DNA of 51,596 bases from a virus: the IMG/VR virus record IMGVR_UViG_3300034072_000931, positions 1 through 51,596 of that record. One strand, written 5' to 3'. Below, piece by piece: positions 8,423 to 18,300 of the stretch (the first letter of the stretch is position 1; the number at the start of each line of letters is the position of its first letter). The position numbers and the translations under genes are program-made. Below the pieces are notes generated by a model. It had not been told where the DNA came from. It ran no database searches and worked only from the letters and a program-made list of their open reading frames with translations.

Positions 8423-9540
8423 TGTTTACGCAGTCCATGCCAACGCTGGCGTCGGCCATGCAGGGCATCATGCCGCAGGCCGCCGTACGGCAGCTCATGC
8501 AGGTGTTCGGGAACTGCTATCAGCCGCTCCAGCACCGCGGTCCGTTGAGCGTTACGCCGTCCGTCCCCCGGCAGCAGGTTTCTCCCGGCGTGTACGGTGG
8601 CTCGGAGGCTTGGCCGCCTGAGCTGACGAACTTGTTCACCAACGTCAATAACGTATTCAACAACCAGGGATTTGTTGATACCCCTCGCACCAGCGTGCTG
8701 CCTCCGTCTGTTGCCAATCACTTCGGAGGAGATCAGTTTATGTTCTCTTCCACAGCGGAGTTCATCTCCAACAACTTCCCGGTCACTGTGGTTATTGGTC
8801 AGCCTGGAGCCCCGGGCTTCAACGGCATGGCCGGCGCTGCCGGGGCCGCGGGAGCCGCCGGGGTAAACGGCGCCGCGGGCATCAGTGGGTTTGACGGCCA
8901 GCCCGGTGTCGCTGGTCCGGCTGGGGCATCGGGCGCGGCGGGATCCTCCGGCTCCGCTGGCGCCGCTGGCATGAACGGATTTGACGGGCTCCCGGGCGTG
9001 AATGGCGTGGACGGTGCCCCGGGCGCTGTCGGCGCGGCCGGCGCCGCTGGGATGGCTGGAGCCGCTGGGATCGCGGGCGCTGCTGGAATGGCCGGCGCGG
9101 CGGGCGCAGCCGGCGCGGCGGGGGCCGCAGGAGTAGCCGGTGCGGCTGGCGGAGCGGGTGCTGCGGGGGTGGCCGGAATGGCGGGGGCCGATGGTGCCGG
9201 CGGGCCTCCCGGTCAGCCGGGCCAGAACGGGCAAGTGGTTGTCCTTGGAGGCTTCGGCCCTCCCGGGCGTCCGGGACGCGATGCCAGGATTGGGAACCTG
9301 CGGGTTATACCGCTACAGCGTCGCGTCAATGTGGACCCCGGCGCCTTCCTGACCAAAGTGACCGTGTCCTTCAAGGACGGGGCCACCCTAAGCGTGCCCA
9401 AGTACACGTTCAACGCTGACACTTGCGCTCTTGAAGCCGATGGATACGACGACGTTGCTGTGGACCTGGAGCTAGATGTCAAGGAAACCAAGGCGGTTGG
9501 CTCTGTCCAGCTCCCTGACTACCAGCTTGTTGGCAACTAG
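8422..9540 (+). CDS. collagen-like fibre protein
   Basis: 372 residues. An N-terminal globular region (~1-125) is followed by an uninterrupted G-x-x run (about residues 126-275; codons 8800-9240) dominated by G-A-A with some G-P-P-G-Q-P-G, and by a ~95-residue beta-rich C-terminal domain. Collagen-like repeats form trimeric rods in phage fibres and spikes. It overlaps the nozzle gene (TGATG), so it is probably a tail-attached fibre or whisker. The very high Ala content is unusual for a stable triple helix. Confidence 0.8.
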   Translation: MFTQSMPTLASAMQGIMPQAAVRQLMQVFGNCYQPLQHRGPLSVTPSVPRQQVSPGVYGGSEAWPPELTNLFTNVNNVFNNQGFVDTPRTSVLPPSVANHFGGDQFMFSSTAEFISNNFPVTVVIGQPGAPGFNGMAGAAGAAGAAGVNGAAGISGFDGQPGVAGPAGASGAAGSSGSAGAAGMNGFDGLPGVNGVDGAPGAVGAAGAAGMAGAAGIAGAAGMAGAAGAAGAAGAAGVAGAAGGAGAAGVAGMAGADGAGGPPGQPGQNGQVVVLGGFGPPGRPGRDARIGNLRVIPLQRRVNVDPGAFLTKVTVSFKDGATLSVPKYTFNADTCALEADGYDDVAVDLELDVKETKAVGSVQLPDYQLVGN

Positions 9541-9573
9541 CTGCCAGGGACATTAGTTCATTAGGAGACTTCG

Positions 9574-11991
9574 ATGGCACTAGTGTTTCATCCAGACGGC
9601 GGCGGAAAAACCAGGCAGCTACCGGGCGGCTCCACCGTCAGCCACCGATGGGGCACAGCCGGTGGGTCTGGCGGCGGCTCAAACGCCCAAGATGTTAACA
9701 CGGCCATCGTCCAGCAGCCCGGCGTGTTCGCCGGTTCGCTTGCCGATATTTACGGCAGCATGTCTGGCGGGATCGGAAACGTCCTCGCTGGGCTTGGCAC
9801 CGGCTACGGCGCCATGGGCCAAGGCCTCGGCTCTGGAATCTCTGGGCTCGCCCAAGGCTACGGCAACGTCGGCTCCAGCGTGGCGAACGCATACGGGAGC
9901 GGCACGCAAGGCCTGGCTGCCGCCTTGGGGACCGGGATGTCTGGCATCTCCCAAGGAATCGGCCAAGGCACTGCGGGCATTGCCAACGCTCTGGGCGCGG
10001 GCACATCGAACATTGCTGGGAGCTGGGCGAGCGGCGCGTCTGGGCTTGCCGACGCTCTTTCACGCGGGACCTCTGGGCTCGGGCAGGCGCTCGGGTCTGG
10101 GCTTGGCTCTCTCGGTGCCGGCATTGGTTCTGGTATTGGCGCCATTGGACAGTCGGCCGCCTCCGGCCAGGCCAACCTTGGCGGTGCGCTGGCATCTGGC
10201 ATCGGCAATCTCGGAACCGGGATGGGCGGCGCCATCTCTGGAATCTCCAATGCGTACGGCAATCTCGGCTCTTCGATTGCCAACGCTACGGGCATGAACT
10301 CTGGCGCCCTCGCCAATCTCGGCAACGCCATGTCGTCCAACTACGGCGCGTATGCTACGGGGCTGTCGTCCGTGGCCAGCGCCTTAGCCGCGGAGCGGGC
10401 AGCCGCCTCCAACGCCATGGCGCAGTCCGAGGCCGCCCGGCAGCTTGCGGCGGGCAACATCGCCAATCAGGCACTGGCCTCCTATGGCGCGTTGGGCAAC
10501 GCTGCCATGAATGCCTGGGGGCAGAACCAAGCGTCGTACAACCAATCGCTCGCCGGCATGTCGTCTGGCAATCAGGCTGCGATTTCTGCGCTGGGCCAGT
10601 CTCGTAATAACGCCCTGGGTGGCCTGGGCAACGCTGCGGCCAGCCTTGGTGGTCGTCTGGCGGCGGCCAACATTGTTGCCAGCATGGACTTGGGGGGCGG
10701 CGGCTTAGGGGGCAGCTCTGGGTTTTCTGCCTCTGGTCCTGGCGGCCCCATTGCAAGCGGTTCATACGGAGCAGGGCTCGGCGATGGCGACATGAGCGGC
10801 TCCTCTTACCGCGGTCCTGGGCCGGGGCTGGATGATGTCACCGACCGGAGTTTTGCAGAGCTTGCCGGACTTCGATCCGGCATTGAAGACAACACATACC
10901 TTGGGGCCTTGAGTTCGGGCTACGCGGGCGATGCGGATCGGTTGGACGCCCAACACTACTCCTCTAGGGCAATGCCCCTAGATGCGTTCAACGACTCCTT
11001 CGGCAACTTCCGCGACTTGGCGAGTGACGGGTACGGCCAGCTCTCCTCTGGCATGGGCCAGTTCTATGGCAACCTCCAGGGCTCCAGCGCCGACTTTAGC
11101 CCCGTGCTCAGCGCCTTGGGTGGTGGGTATGGCTCCAGTGCCGCGGACCTGCGGGGCGTTGGTGACCGGATCAGCAGTGACTTTGGCAGCGGCATAGGGG
11201 CGGCCTCTGCTGGCTACGGCGGGATCGGCGGTATGGCGAGCGGCGTGTTTCCGGCGTATGCCGGACTCGCCGGCACGCTGTCGTCTGGGATTGGCGACCT
11301 GTCTGACCGGATCGACACCAACGCCGGCCAAATGGCTGGCAGCATCCTTGGCGGGATTGGCGGCCTTGCTAGCGGCATCTCCGGCGGCATTGGCGGGCTT
11401 GGCGGCGCCTTGGCGGGCGGTGTTAGCAGCCTTCAGGAGCAGATGGGTGCCGGCCTGAACAGCTCTCTCGCCGGCTTGCTGGGAGGTACGGAAGGGTTGC
11501 GTGGCGACTTGTATTCTTCTCAGGCCAACCTGGCCAACCAGCTCAACTCTGGACTTAGCGCTGCCGGGGACCGGATGGACTCCGGATTGGCCGGCACGCT
11601 CGGGCTGGCGACCCTTGGCTTCGACTCGCTTGGCAACCGGCTCAATGACGGCATGAGCGAGTTGGGCGGCCGGCTGGGCAGTGCTGGTCGGTCTGCCCTT
11701 GGCTCGCTCGTCACCGGCGCCAACGCCACCCAAGAGCAAGTCCGGGATTTGTACGACAACTCCATCGGCAACTTTCCGATGATGCAAAGCCCGGCCGAGC
11801 AGTATCGTCGCAACATGGAGGCTCGCCAGATTGCCGAAGCTGACCAGGCACAGCGGCGCGAAGCCAGCCGTATTGCCGCTGCCGCCAGGGCGGAAGCCCA
11901 GGCCGCTGCCAGGCGGCAGACGGCCATCTCAATCCCCGGCATGCCTGGCCGCTGGGTTCGCACGCCCGATGGATCTTACTCACCGGCTTAA
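9574..11991 (+). CDS. Gly/Ser/Ala-rich low-complexity virion protein
   Basis: 805 residues with a GGAG ribosome site. Residues ~45-300 and ~470-710 consist of irregular repeats such as G-(L/I)-G-x-G-(Y/I)-G-A-(M/I)-G and G-(I/L)-S-G-(I/L)-A, mostly Gly, Ser, Ala and small hydrophobics. An Ala-rich helical block (A-L-A-A-E-R-A-A-A-S-N-A-M-A) lies near 270-300, and an R/Q/A-rich helical tail ends the protein. No enzymatic motif is seen. Its place between the fibre and the internal protein candidates suggests a virion component, perhaps ejected or membrane-active. Confidence 0.65.
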   Translation: MALVFHPDGGGKTRQLPGGSTVSHRWGTAGGSGGGSNAQDVNTAIVQQPGVFAGSLADIYGSMSGGIGNVLAGLGTGYGAMGQGLGSGISGLAQGYGNVGSSVANAYGSGTQGLAAALGTGMSGISQGIGQGTAGIANALGAGTSNIAGSWASGASGLADALSRGTSGLGQALGSGLGSLGAGIGSGIGAIGQSAASGQANLGGALASGIGNLGTGMGGAISGISNAYGNLGSSIANATGMNSGALANLGNAMSSNYGAYATGLSSVASALAAERAAASNAMAQSEAARQLAAGNIANQALASYGALGNAAMNAWGQNQASYNQSLAGMSSGNQAAISALGQSRNNALGGLGNAAASLGGRLAAANIVASMDLGGGGLGGSSGFSASGPGGPIASGSYGAGLGDGDMSGSSYRGPGPGLDDVTDRSFAELAGLRSGIEDNTYLGALSSGYAGDADRLDAQHYSSRAMPLDAFNDSFGNFRDLASDGYGQLSSGMGQFYGNLQGSSADFSPVLSALGGGYGSSAADLRGVGDRISSDFGSGIGAASAGYGGIGGMASGVFPAYAGLAGTLSSGIGDLSDRIDTNAGQMAGSILGGIGGLASGISGGIGGLGGALAGGVSSLQEQMGAGLNSSLAGLLGGTEGLRGDLYSSQANLANQLNSGLSAAGDRMDSGLAGTLGLATLGFDSLGNRLNDGMSELGGRLGSAGRSALGSLVTGANATQEQVRDLYDNSIGNFPMMQSPAEQYRRNMEARQIAEADQAQRREASRIAAAARAEAQAAARRQTAISIPGMPGRWVRTPDGSYSPA

Positions 11992-11997
11992 CCGCTC

Positions 11998-12306
11998 ATG
12001 ATTACGTATCGATCCAACGCCCAGTTCCCCGCGCCGGACACGCAGCAGGCCGTGGCTGGCATGCAGGCTGCGCAGACTCCGTACGCCGGCCAGAACCACG
12101 CCGACGTTTTCAACGCCCTGCGGCAACGCCAGGCCGTTGATATGACTCGCTACGCCCAGCAGCAGCAAGACGCTTTCCAGCAGGCCGCTGGCAGGGCGGA
12201 GCGAGAGTCTGCATTGCAGGGACTGTCGTTCATGGGCCAGGCGCAGCAGAACAACCAGAACCTCCAGAACAGCCGCTTGCAAATGCTGCTGAGTGGGTTG
12301 CTATGA
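11998..12306 (+). CDS. Gln-rich small virion-associated protein
   Basis: 102 residues, Gln/Ala/Asn-rich and mostly helical (Y-A-Q-Q-Q-Q-D-A-F-Q-Q-A-A-G-R-A-E-R-E). Starts 6 nt after the previous stop and overlaps the next gene by ATGA. Composition resembles internal or scaffold-like virion proteins; no family recognised. Confidence 0.65.
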   Translation: MITYRSNAQFPAPDTQQAVAGMQAAQTPYAGQNHADVFNALRQRQAVDMTRYAQQQQDAFQQAAGRAERESALQGLSFMGQAQQNNQNLQNSRLQMLLSGLL

Positions 12307-12707
12307 ACCAAGTCGCCATCGACCAATCACGGCTGCCGCGGGGCTTCACGCCCAACCAGCAGTCCAGCGCCTTCAACAACAACATGGCTCAGGCCATGGC
12401 GGCTGGCGATCCCCGCCATCAGATGAAGCGGTACGACAGGGCTGGCTTCAGCCGCGGCGCCGCTCAAGCAAATCAGGCTGGGATCAATGCCGCCCAAGAA
12501 ATGACTGACGGCATCGCACAGGCGTACCGCCAGCAGATCGATGACTCGCAGTACAACGCCATGGCGGGCCTGGAAAGTCAGGTTTCGCAGGAGGACTTCG
12601 CTCGCCAGCTCGGGGCCCTCCAGCAACAAAACGCCTACGCCCAGCAAATGGCAAACCTTCAGCGTCAGCAGGCAGTGTTCGGAGCACTTAGGGGTCTATT
12701 GGACTGA
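12303..12707 (+). CDS. Gln-rich small virion-associated protein
   Basis: 134 residues, helical, with a long Gln-rich stretch from about residue 70. Composition closely parallels the upstream protein and the 362-residue protein at 49506, suggesting they act in the same particle. Overlaps both neighbours (ATGA before, TGATG after). Confidence 0.65.
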   Translation: MNQVAIDQSRLPRGFTPNQQSSAFNNNMAQAMAAGDPRHQMKRYDRAGFSRGAAQANQAGINAAQEMTDGIAQAYRQQIDDSQYNAMAGLESQVSQEDFARQLGALQQQNAYAQQMANLQRQQAVFGALRGLLD

Positions 12708-12979
12708 TGGCACGCAACATTCAACTTTCCCTGGACGAGATGCTGGACGACTTCACCAGAGATGGCATGAAGCGTTTTGTGAAGCGGCTGCTTTCCGCCA
12801 GCGAGGAGGAGGAAAAGAAGCTCCTCTCCAAGCTCAACGGCAAGTCGCAGAAGAACGATCTCGCTGACTTGGATGAGGAGATGCACGGCAAGCATCCGGC
12901 TCCCGAAGTCACGGACGATGACATGCCGTACGACGGCGATGATGAGCTGCCGGATGTGCCCAAGAAGGGGAAGAAGTAA
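12707..12979 (+). CDS. small highly charged hypothetical protein
   Basis: 90 residues. Lys/Glu-rich helices (S-A-S-E-E-E-E-K-K-L-L-S-K-L) precede a very acidic stretch (D-D-D-M-P-Y-D-G-D-D-E-L) and a terminal K-K-G-K-K. The acidic segment could bind DNA-mimic partners or basic virion proteins; this is inference from charge. Confidence 0.65.
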   Translation: MARNIQLSLDEMLDDFTRDGMKRFVKRLLSASEEEEKKLLSKLNGKSQKNDLADLDEEMHGKHPAPEVTDDDMPYDGDDELPDVPKKGKK

Positions 12980-14115
12980 TGGCTGGACCCGCGTTTTTCG
13001 ATGCCGCTGGCGATGGGGTGCGGGCGTTCAGTGAGACGGCGCTGGCTCGGAAGCTGTCTACGGACCCTCGCGTCCTGGCTGAAATTTCTGAAAATCTCCC
13101 GGCCATTTCACGGATGAACCCCCAGCTCGCGGCCCGCATTCAGGCTCGCGAGCCGCAGGCCATTTTTGAGGCATACCAACTGCTGGGCGACTACGACGGC
13201 GTATTGCCCTCTGGGCAGATGGAACTTCCGTTTGCCGATGATGTGGGAACGGCGATGGTGGCTTATGGAAACCGGGGCCGCGGGGCTCCGGTCGGCGGAC
13301 CCACTGGGTCGGGCGTCACCGTTCCCGGCCCAGCCGGACTATCCACGCGAGTCACACCTCGGGTCCGCATGCCTGGTCCTCCACAGCGCCGCGTGGGCAC
13401 TACGGCCGGAGTTCCCGTTGGAAAGGTTACCCCAACCAGTTCTCCTCGCTCCGCTCCCGTCCCGCCGCGGCTTGAGTCTCCGGACGTTGTCACCGAGCGT
13501 CGGGCCATGGAGCGGCTTGAGGATGCCGTAGCGGCGGATGAGGTGGCGGAACGTGCTGCGCGGACAGAAGCCAATCGTCCTGGCGCTCGCATGGAGCGTG
13601 CCCGCAAGGTGGCGGAGGACGTTGTCCGTGGCACTGCCATTCCGGTGGCTGCCGGTGTGGCCGGTGTCGCTGCCTACAACGCCATGACCGGACTAGACGG
13701 AGTGGCGCCCTCGGAAGCCGAGGAGCTGGAGGCCGAGCCGCTGGTTCCGAATATCATGCGCCCGCCGCAGGCATACAGCGCGCCGCGGCCCATGGTGCCG
13801 GACATCACCCGCCGGCCCGCGCCCATGTCCACTGCTGACCTCGCCGCCGAGACATCTCCTCCGCCGGTTGTGGAGACTCCGGCCCAAATCGACTACGCCC
13901 AGATGGCCCGGGACAAGATTCGTCAGGCAAACGAGATTCAGTTGCGGGAAGGCCGGATTACTCCTGAGTCTGCCGCCCTGAGCCGTGAGGCGGATGCGCT
14001 GTACCAGCGTGCTGCGGAAGAACGCCGCAGGGGCAATCACGCACCGATCATGCCCGTCGAAATGCAGAACGAACAGACCAGTGCCATTCGGGCCCGACAG
14101 AGGAGAGCAGGATGA
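12979..14115 (+). CDS. internal virion protein candidate
   Basis: 378 residues. Helical N terminus (~1-85), Pro/Gly/Arg-rich linker (~95-165), a charged helix (~170-210), then an apolar Ala/Val stretch (G-T-A-I-P-V-A-A-G-V-A-G-V-A-A-Y) around residue 220 that could cross or disturb a membrane, and a helical C terminus. Placed between small charged proteins and two larger helical proteins, it may belong to an ejection apparatus. No family recognised. Confidence 0.6.
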   Translation: MAGPAFFDAAGDGVRAFSETALARKLSTDPRVLAEISENLPAISRMNPQLAARIQAREPQAIFEAYQLLGDYDGVLPSGQMELPFADDVGTAMVAYGNRGRGAPVGGPTGSGVTVPGPAGLSTRVTPRVRMPGPPQRRVGTTAGVPVGKVTPTSSPRSAPVPPRLESPDVVTERRAMERLEDAVAADEVAERAARTEANRPGARMERARKVAEDVVRGTAIPVAAGVAGVAAYNAMTGLDGVAPSEAEELEAEPLVPNIMRPPQAYSAPRPMVPDITRRPAPMSTADLAAETSPPPVVETPAQIDYAQMARDKIRQANEIQLREGRITPESAALSREADALYQRAAEERRRGNHAPIMPVEMQNEQTSAIRARQRRAG

Positions 14116-15338
14116 GGCCTCTTACGCCCGCCCAGGTAGACATGGGCCGCCGGCAGCTTGAGATCGAAGAGCAGCTAATTGCGCAGGGAATGCCTCCGCG
14201 CGAGGCCGCCATGACCGCCGCCAGAACGGTGATGCAAGAAGACGCCCCAAGCGTGTCCGCTGGCAACGGCGCCGAGGTGGACAACTTGGAGGCAGCGGCT
14301 ACCCCTATCGAAATGGAGGCTAGCCTCGGACGCATTGCTCCTCCCCAGTCGGAGCGCGTCTACCAGGACGATCCGACCATGGGCATGGCCGGCATGGTGG
14401 CGGCCCGTGAAGACGCGGCTGCCCAGAACTGGGCCGCCCGGGGTGAATATTACGACGCTAAGGAGCAGGAGCAGGCGGCGCTGTACGGCCCTTATGGCGT
14501 CAGCCGTGATGAACTGACCAATGCGCAGAAGATCGCCCGCGGCGAGCGCGCCCAGCTTGAGGCCGATGTGCGTCACAATCCACGGGAGGAAGAGGCCCGG
14601 ATCCGACGCTTGGCTGACCGTGCTGGCATCCCTTACGCCCAAGCCGAGGCCATGGTCCAGGCTGGGTATAACCGTGAGGCGGAGCGGATGCAGATGCCAT
14701 CCGACTCTCGCTGGCAAGTGGCCACTCCTGGAAATCCCACGGAAACGCCAGAGTTCTCCACGTTCTCTGCGGCCCACAAAGACCTTCGCCAGATGGGGTC
14801 GGATCGCCGGGCAGCAGAGAAGGCTGCTCGCCAGCAGGCTGTTCAACGCATGCGAATGGCGCAGACCAACCCGCTGGAGTACATGAATCGCGGCGACATC
14901 AGCGACTGGAATCGCATGGTCACCGCAGACCAGTTGCTCCGCCGTGGTTACCGCGGGGCTACTCCACTGGATGTTGATCAAGCCACGCAGCAGGCGCTGG
15001 CCTTGCAGGAGAGCCGGCGGGCGATCACGGAGGGCTTGCGTCCACAGACAGAGGGCCAAGAGCGACTTGTGAATGCCAAGGCCGACCAAGCCGAGCGCGA
15101 GGCAAACCCAGAAGCTGCCGGAATTGCCGACATCCAGCAGGGTGTTTACGAGTCCGGCCCTGCGCGAACTCTGCTGGAAACCTTGGGCAGGCAATACGAC
15201 GACGTGTGGCTGGGAGGAGCCAACCGGACCCGGAAGCCCGAGCTGGTGGATCGCCTAACCAAGCCGCCCTACAACCTGCCGCCCGAGCAGGCCTCGCAAG
15301 CTGCGGACTTTGCGTTGCGGCAGACCGACTGGTGGTAG
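14112..15338 (+). CDS. helical internal virion protein candidate
   Basis: 408 residues, starting in an ATGA overlap. Nearly all charged helix with many Ala, Glu, Arg and Gln residues (for example R-R-L-A-D-R-A-G-I-P-Y-A-Q-A-E-A-M). Such long helical proteins upstream of the largest gene of a podovirus structural block are often ejected with the DNA. No catalytic motif was seen. Confidence 0.6.
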   Translation: MRPLTPAQVDMGRRQLEIEEQLIAQGMPPREAAMTAARTVMQEDAPSVSAGNGAEVDNLEAAATPIEMEASLGRIAPPQSERVYQDDPTMGMAGMVAAREDAAAQNWAARGEYYDAKEQEQAALYGPYGVSRDELTNAQKIARGERAQLEADVRHNPREEEARIRRLADRAGIPYAQAEAMVQAGYNREAERMQMPSDSRWQVATPGNPTETPEFSTFSAAHKDLRQMGSDRRAAEKAARQQAVQRMRMAQTNPLEYMNRGDISDWNRMVTADQLLRRGYRGATPLDVDQATQQALALQESRRAITEGLRPQTEGQERLVNAKADQAEREANPEAAGIADIQQGVYESGPARTLLETLGRQYDDVWLGGANRTRKPELVDRLTKPPYNLPPEQASQAADFALRQTDWW

Positions 15339-15341
15339 CCC

Positions 15342-18300
15342 ATGGCGCGATCCCCGCTCTTCGACATCTTCGATCCCTACGGGGAGCTTGAGGAGCGTGC
15401 CCGCCTCGGCATGCTGGACGACGAGGACTATATCCTCGCCGGCCCGATTGAGCAGCGTAAGCCCACCCTCTCCGACCTCATGCCCGAGGAGGAGAAGAGC
15501 GGCTGGCTGAACACGCTGGCCGAGATGGGGTCTTCGGGCTTGGCCGCGGCGGGCTGGCTCTTAGATACACCGGGGGCCTTGGTTCGCGGCGTGCTTGCCG
15601 GCGATCCGCTTTCGTTCCTTGGCTCCAGCGAAGAGCGTGTCACTGGCCGCGAGTTGCTTCGGCAGTACGGCATGGCTGGCGAGGAGGATAATTGGGGCAA
15701 TTTCTCGGGCGGGTTGGCAGCGGAAATCTTTTTAGACCCCCTCACATACGCCACGGGTGGGCTGTCTTTGCTGGGCAAGGGCGCTGCCAGCCAGGCTGGA
15801 AAGGCTGCTCGCGCCGCTGGATTGCTGCGGGACGATGCCTTGCAGTCCGTCACCCGCGTGAACCCGCTGCGGCAAGCCCAAGGCCTGGCCCCCTATGCCG
15901 ATGACATTCCCACACCCCGAGTCCGAGAGTACCTCCGCCGCGAGACGCCACAGGGATTGATCAACCAACTCCCTGCCGGCGAGCAAGCCGAAGCCCTCCA
16001 GCGCCTCCAGCGTCAGATGGATCGCTTTGGCGTAACGGACATGGACGCTCCGCTTGGCGTGCTGGATAACGTCCGCATCCCGGGGACGAACATCGGGTTT
16101 GAGATTGGCGGCGGGGCTCTCGGGGATGCTCTTGCCCAAGGCTTCGACCGGCTGGGCGACTTCACCAAGCGGGCTCCTGTCATCGGCACAGCGACCCGAA
16201 CGGCCGCGGCGTTGTTCGACCCGGCCGTGGGCGATTTGGCCACCGTCCGCTCCGATTTGGACTTGACCAACGAGCTGCAACTGGAAAAGCGGTTTGCGTC
16301 TGCCGCTGCCAGAGACAGGGCGGAAGAGATTCGCCGCGCGTACGCCGCACTGGAGTACGACGCCCGCAACGCACAAGTCCCTGAAGTTATTCCTTCCGGA
16401 CCACTCGCCGGACAGGCCATCCCAGAAGAGCTGCGGTCGTTCGACGGCGGTCGGCTGATGACTGCGCTACAAGACTACGTCGAAGCTCCGCGGATTCCCA
16501 CACCGCTCCTAAACGCCGGCCGCTCTACTGGCGACGAGGTGGCCGACTGGGTGTTGGATAACATCCCCGAGTTCCGTGCGATTCGGGACCGCTTCACCGC
16601 CTTGGGGCCGGATGCTCGCCAAGCCGCCATTGACGCCGGCCTAAACGCCCCCATGGCCCAGAGCCGAGGCGTTAATGGGTTCTTTCCCAGGCAGATGCGA
16701 TTCTTCGCAGAGCCTTCGCCGCCTGACATCCCCGGCCGGGCCGGCCGCCAGGAGCGGGGCTGGAGCAGGGATCGGCGCGCATTCAGCGTGCAGGATAACT
16801 TCGGTCGCTCCCGCGATCCGGCCTACGACATTGCTGGTGGCGTCCGTGCGTTTCGCTATCTGACTGGCAATGCCGATCCGTCGCTCATCGACTCCCGGGC
16901 TCTTCAGCAATCGCTGATCGGTGCCGACGCAGCCACGGCGAGGTCGCTGATCGACAATGCTTTGGATACGCTGGGTGCCGCCGATCCGGTGGCGTTCACT
17001 CGGGACGGCACTGCTAGGCCGTTTGATTACCTAATCCCCGACCTGTACCGCTCTCGGCAATTTCAGCAAGCCGGGCGACCGATGCGAGGCGGCCAGCTCG
17101 GCCCCGCGCCACTGAGCCGCCGGCAGCGGCGCATGATTGACGACACTCAGCGGGAGATTCAGTCCCGGTACGACAAGCTGGCGAATTTGATCCGCACGGC
17201 CGACACGCAGTTTGCTGATGAGGGGATCGGCTTGTTCGACAGCCCAAGTTGGAACAACGCCCTGCGATACGAAATGGGGCGGGCCACCAATCTGTCTAAC
17301 GCCGAGCGGCTGACAGAGATGCTTGCCCGGCATGCTCAGGATGTCCCCGCTGGCAATGTGCAGGGCGGTGTCAACATCCCGTTGGAAGAGGCCGCCCGCC
17401 GCCTGGGGTATGACCGGCGGAACTTCCGGCAGTTGTGGCAGCAGCTCCCGGCCAGTGGCGGCCAGGATGCGACCAACTTCTCAATTAATGAGGACTTGGT
17501 CAAGGCGATGCAGACCCTGAGCCCCGAAACCAAACTCGCCCCCGCCGAGGGATCTCTTCTCCGTGGCATTGACCAGTTCACCAACGCATTCAAGGTCGGT
17601 GCCTTGGCAAGCCCGGCCTTCCATGTTCGCAATGCCTACAGTGGAGCGTACAACGCGGCCACTCAGGGCGCGTTCAATCCCTTGGATTACTGGGCGGCAT
17701 TCCGCGCCGGGCAAGGAAACACCGACGCTCTGGCTCGCCGCCTAGAGTCAGTCCCCGCATATGCAGGAATGGGGCCAGAGGAGCGGCTGCGGCAGTTTAT
17801 GATCGACCGCGAGGCCCAGCGTGTCGGTGGCGGGAACGTGCTGGCTGACCTGGCGGTGCCAACGGATGGCACGGTAGAACTGCCGACCATCGGCACGGCA
17901 GCTCGCGAACTGCTGACCGGCCGTCAGGGCAGAGGCTGGCGGGAGTTCCTCAATGACTTCTTCTCACTCCGCGGCGTGGGGATTACAAGGGCCCCGCGGC
18001 GGCAGAACACCAACCCGCTCCTTGTTCTCAACGATGCCGTTGGACAGGGTACTGAGGACATGCTGCGGACTGGCACGTTCCTCAACCAGCTTCGCAAGGG
18101 CGTGGATCCGCGAGTCGCTGGCGACCTGACGCGGCTGACGCAGTTGGACTATGCGCCCCAAGCCTTTACCAGCTTTGAGCGGAACTTCATGAAGCGGGTT
18201 CTGCCCTTCTACAGTTTCCAGCGCCAGATTCTGCCGAGTATCGCTGACAACATCATGAACCGCCCTGGCGGGTTGCAGGGCCAGACGATCCGCACCGTGA

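Noticed and set aside
8299-9234. 311-codon minus-strand Arg/Ser/Gly-rich open frame
   Set aside because: Caused by the GC-rich collagen repeat read backwards.
8800-9240. DNA tandem repeat or CRISPR-like array
   Set aside because: The periodicity is the Gly-x-x codon pattern of the collagen-like protein, not repeat/spacer DNA.
14175-15194. 339-codon minus-strand open frame
   Set aside because: Antisense shadow of a strongly coding plus-strand gene; no ribosome site or motif.
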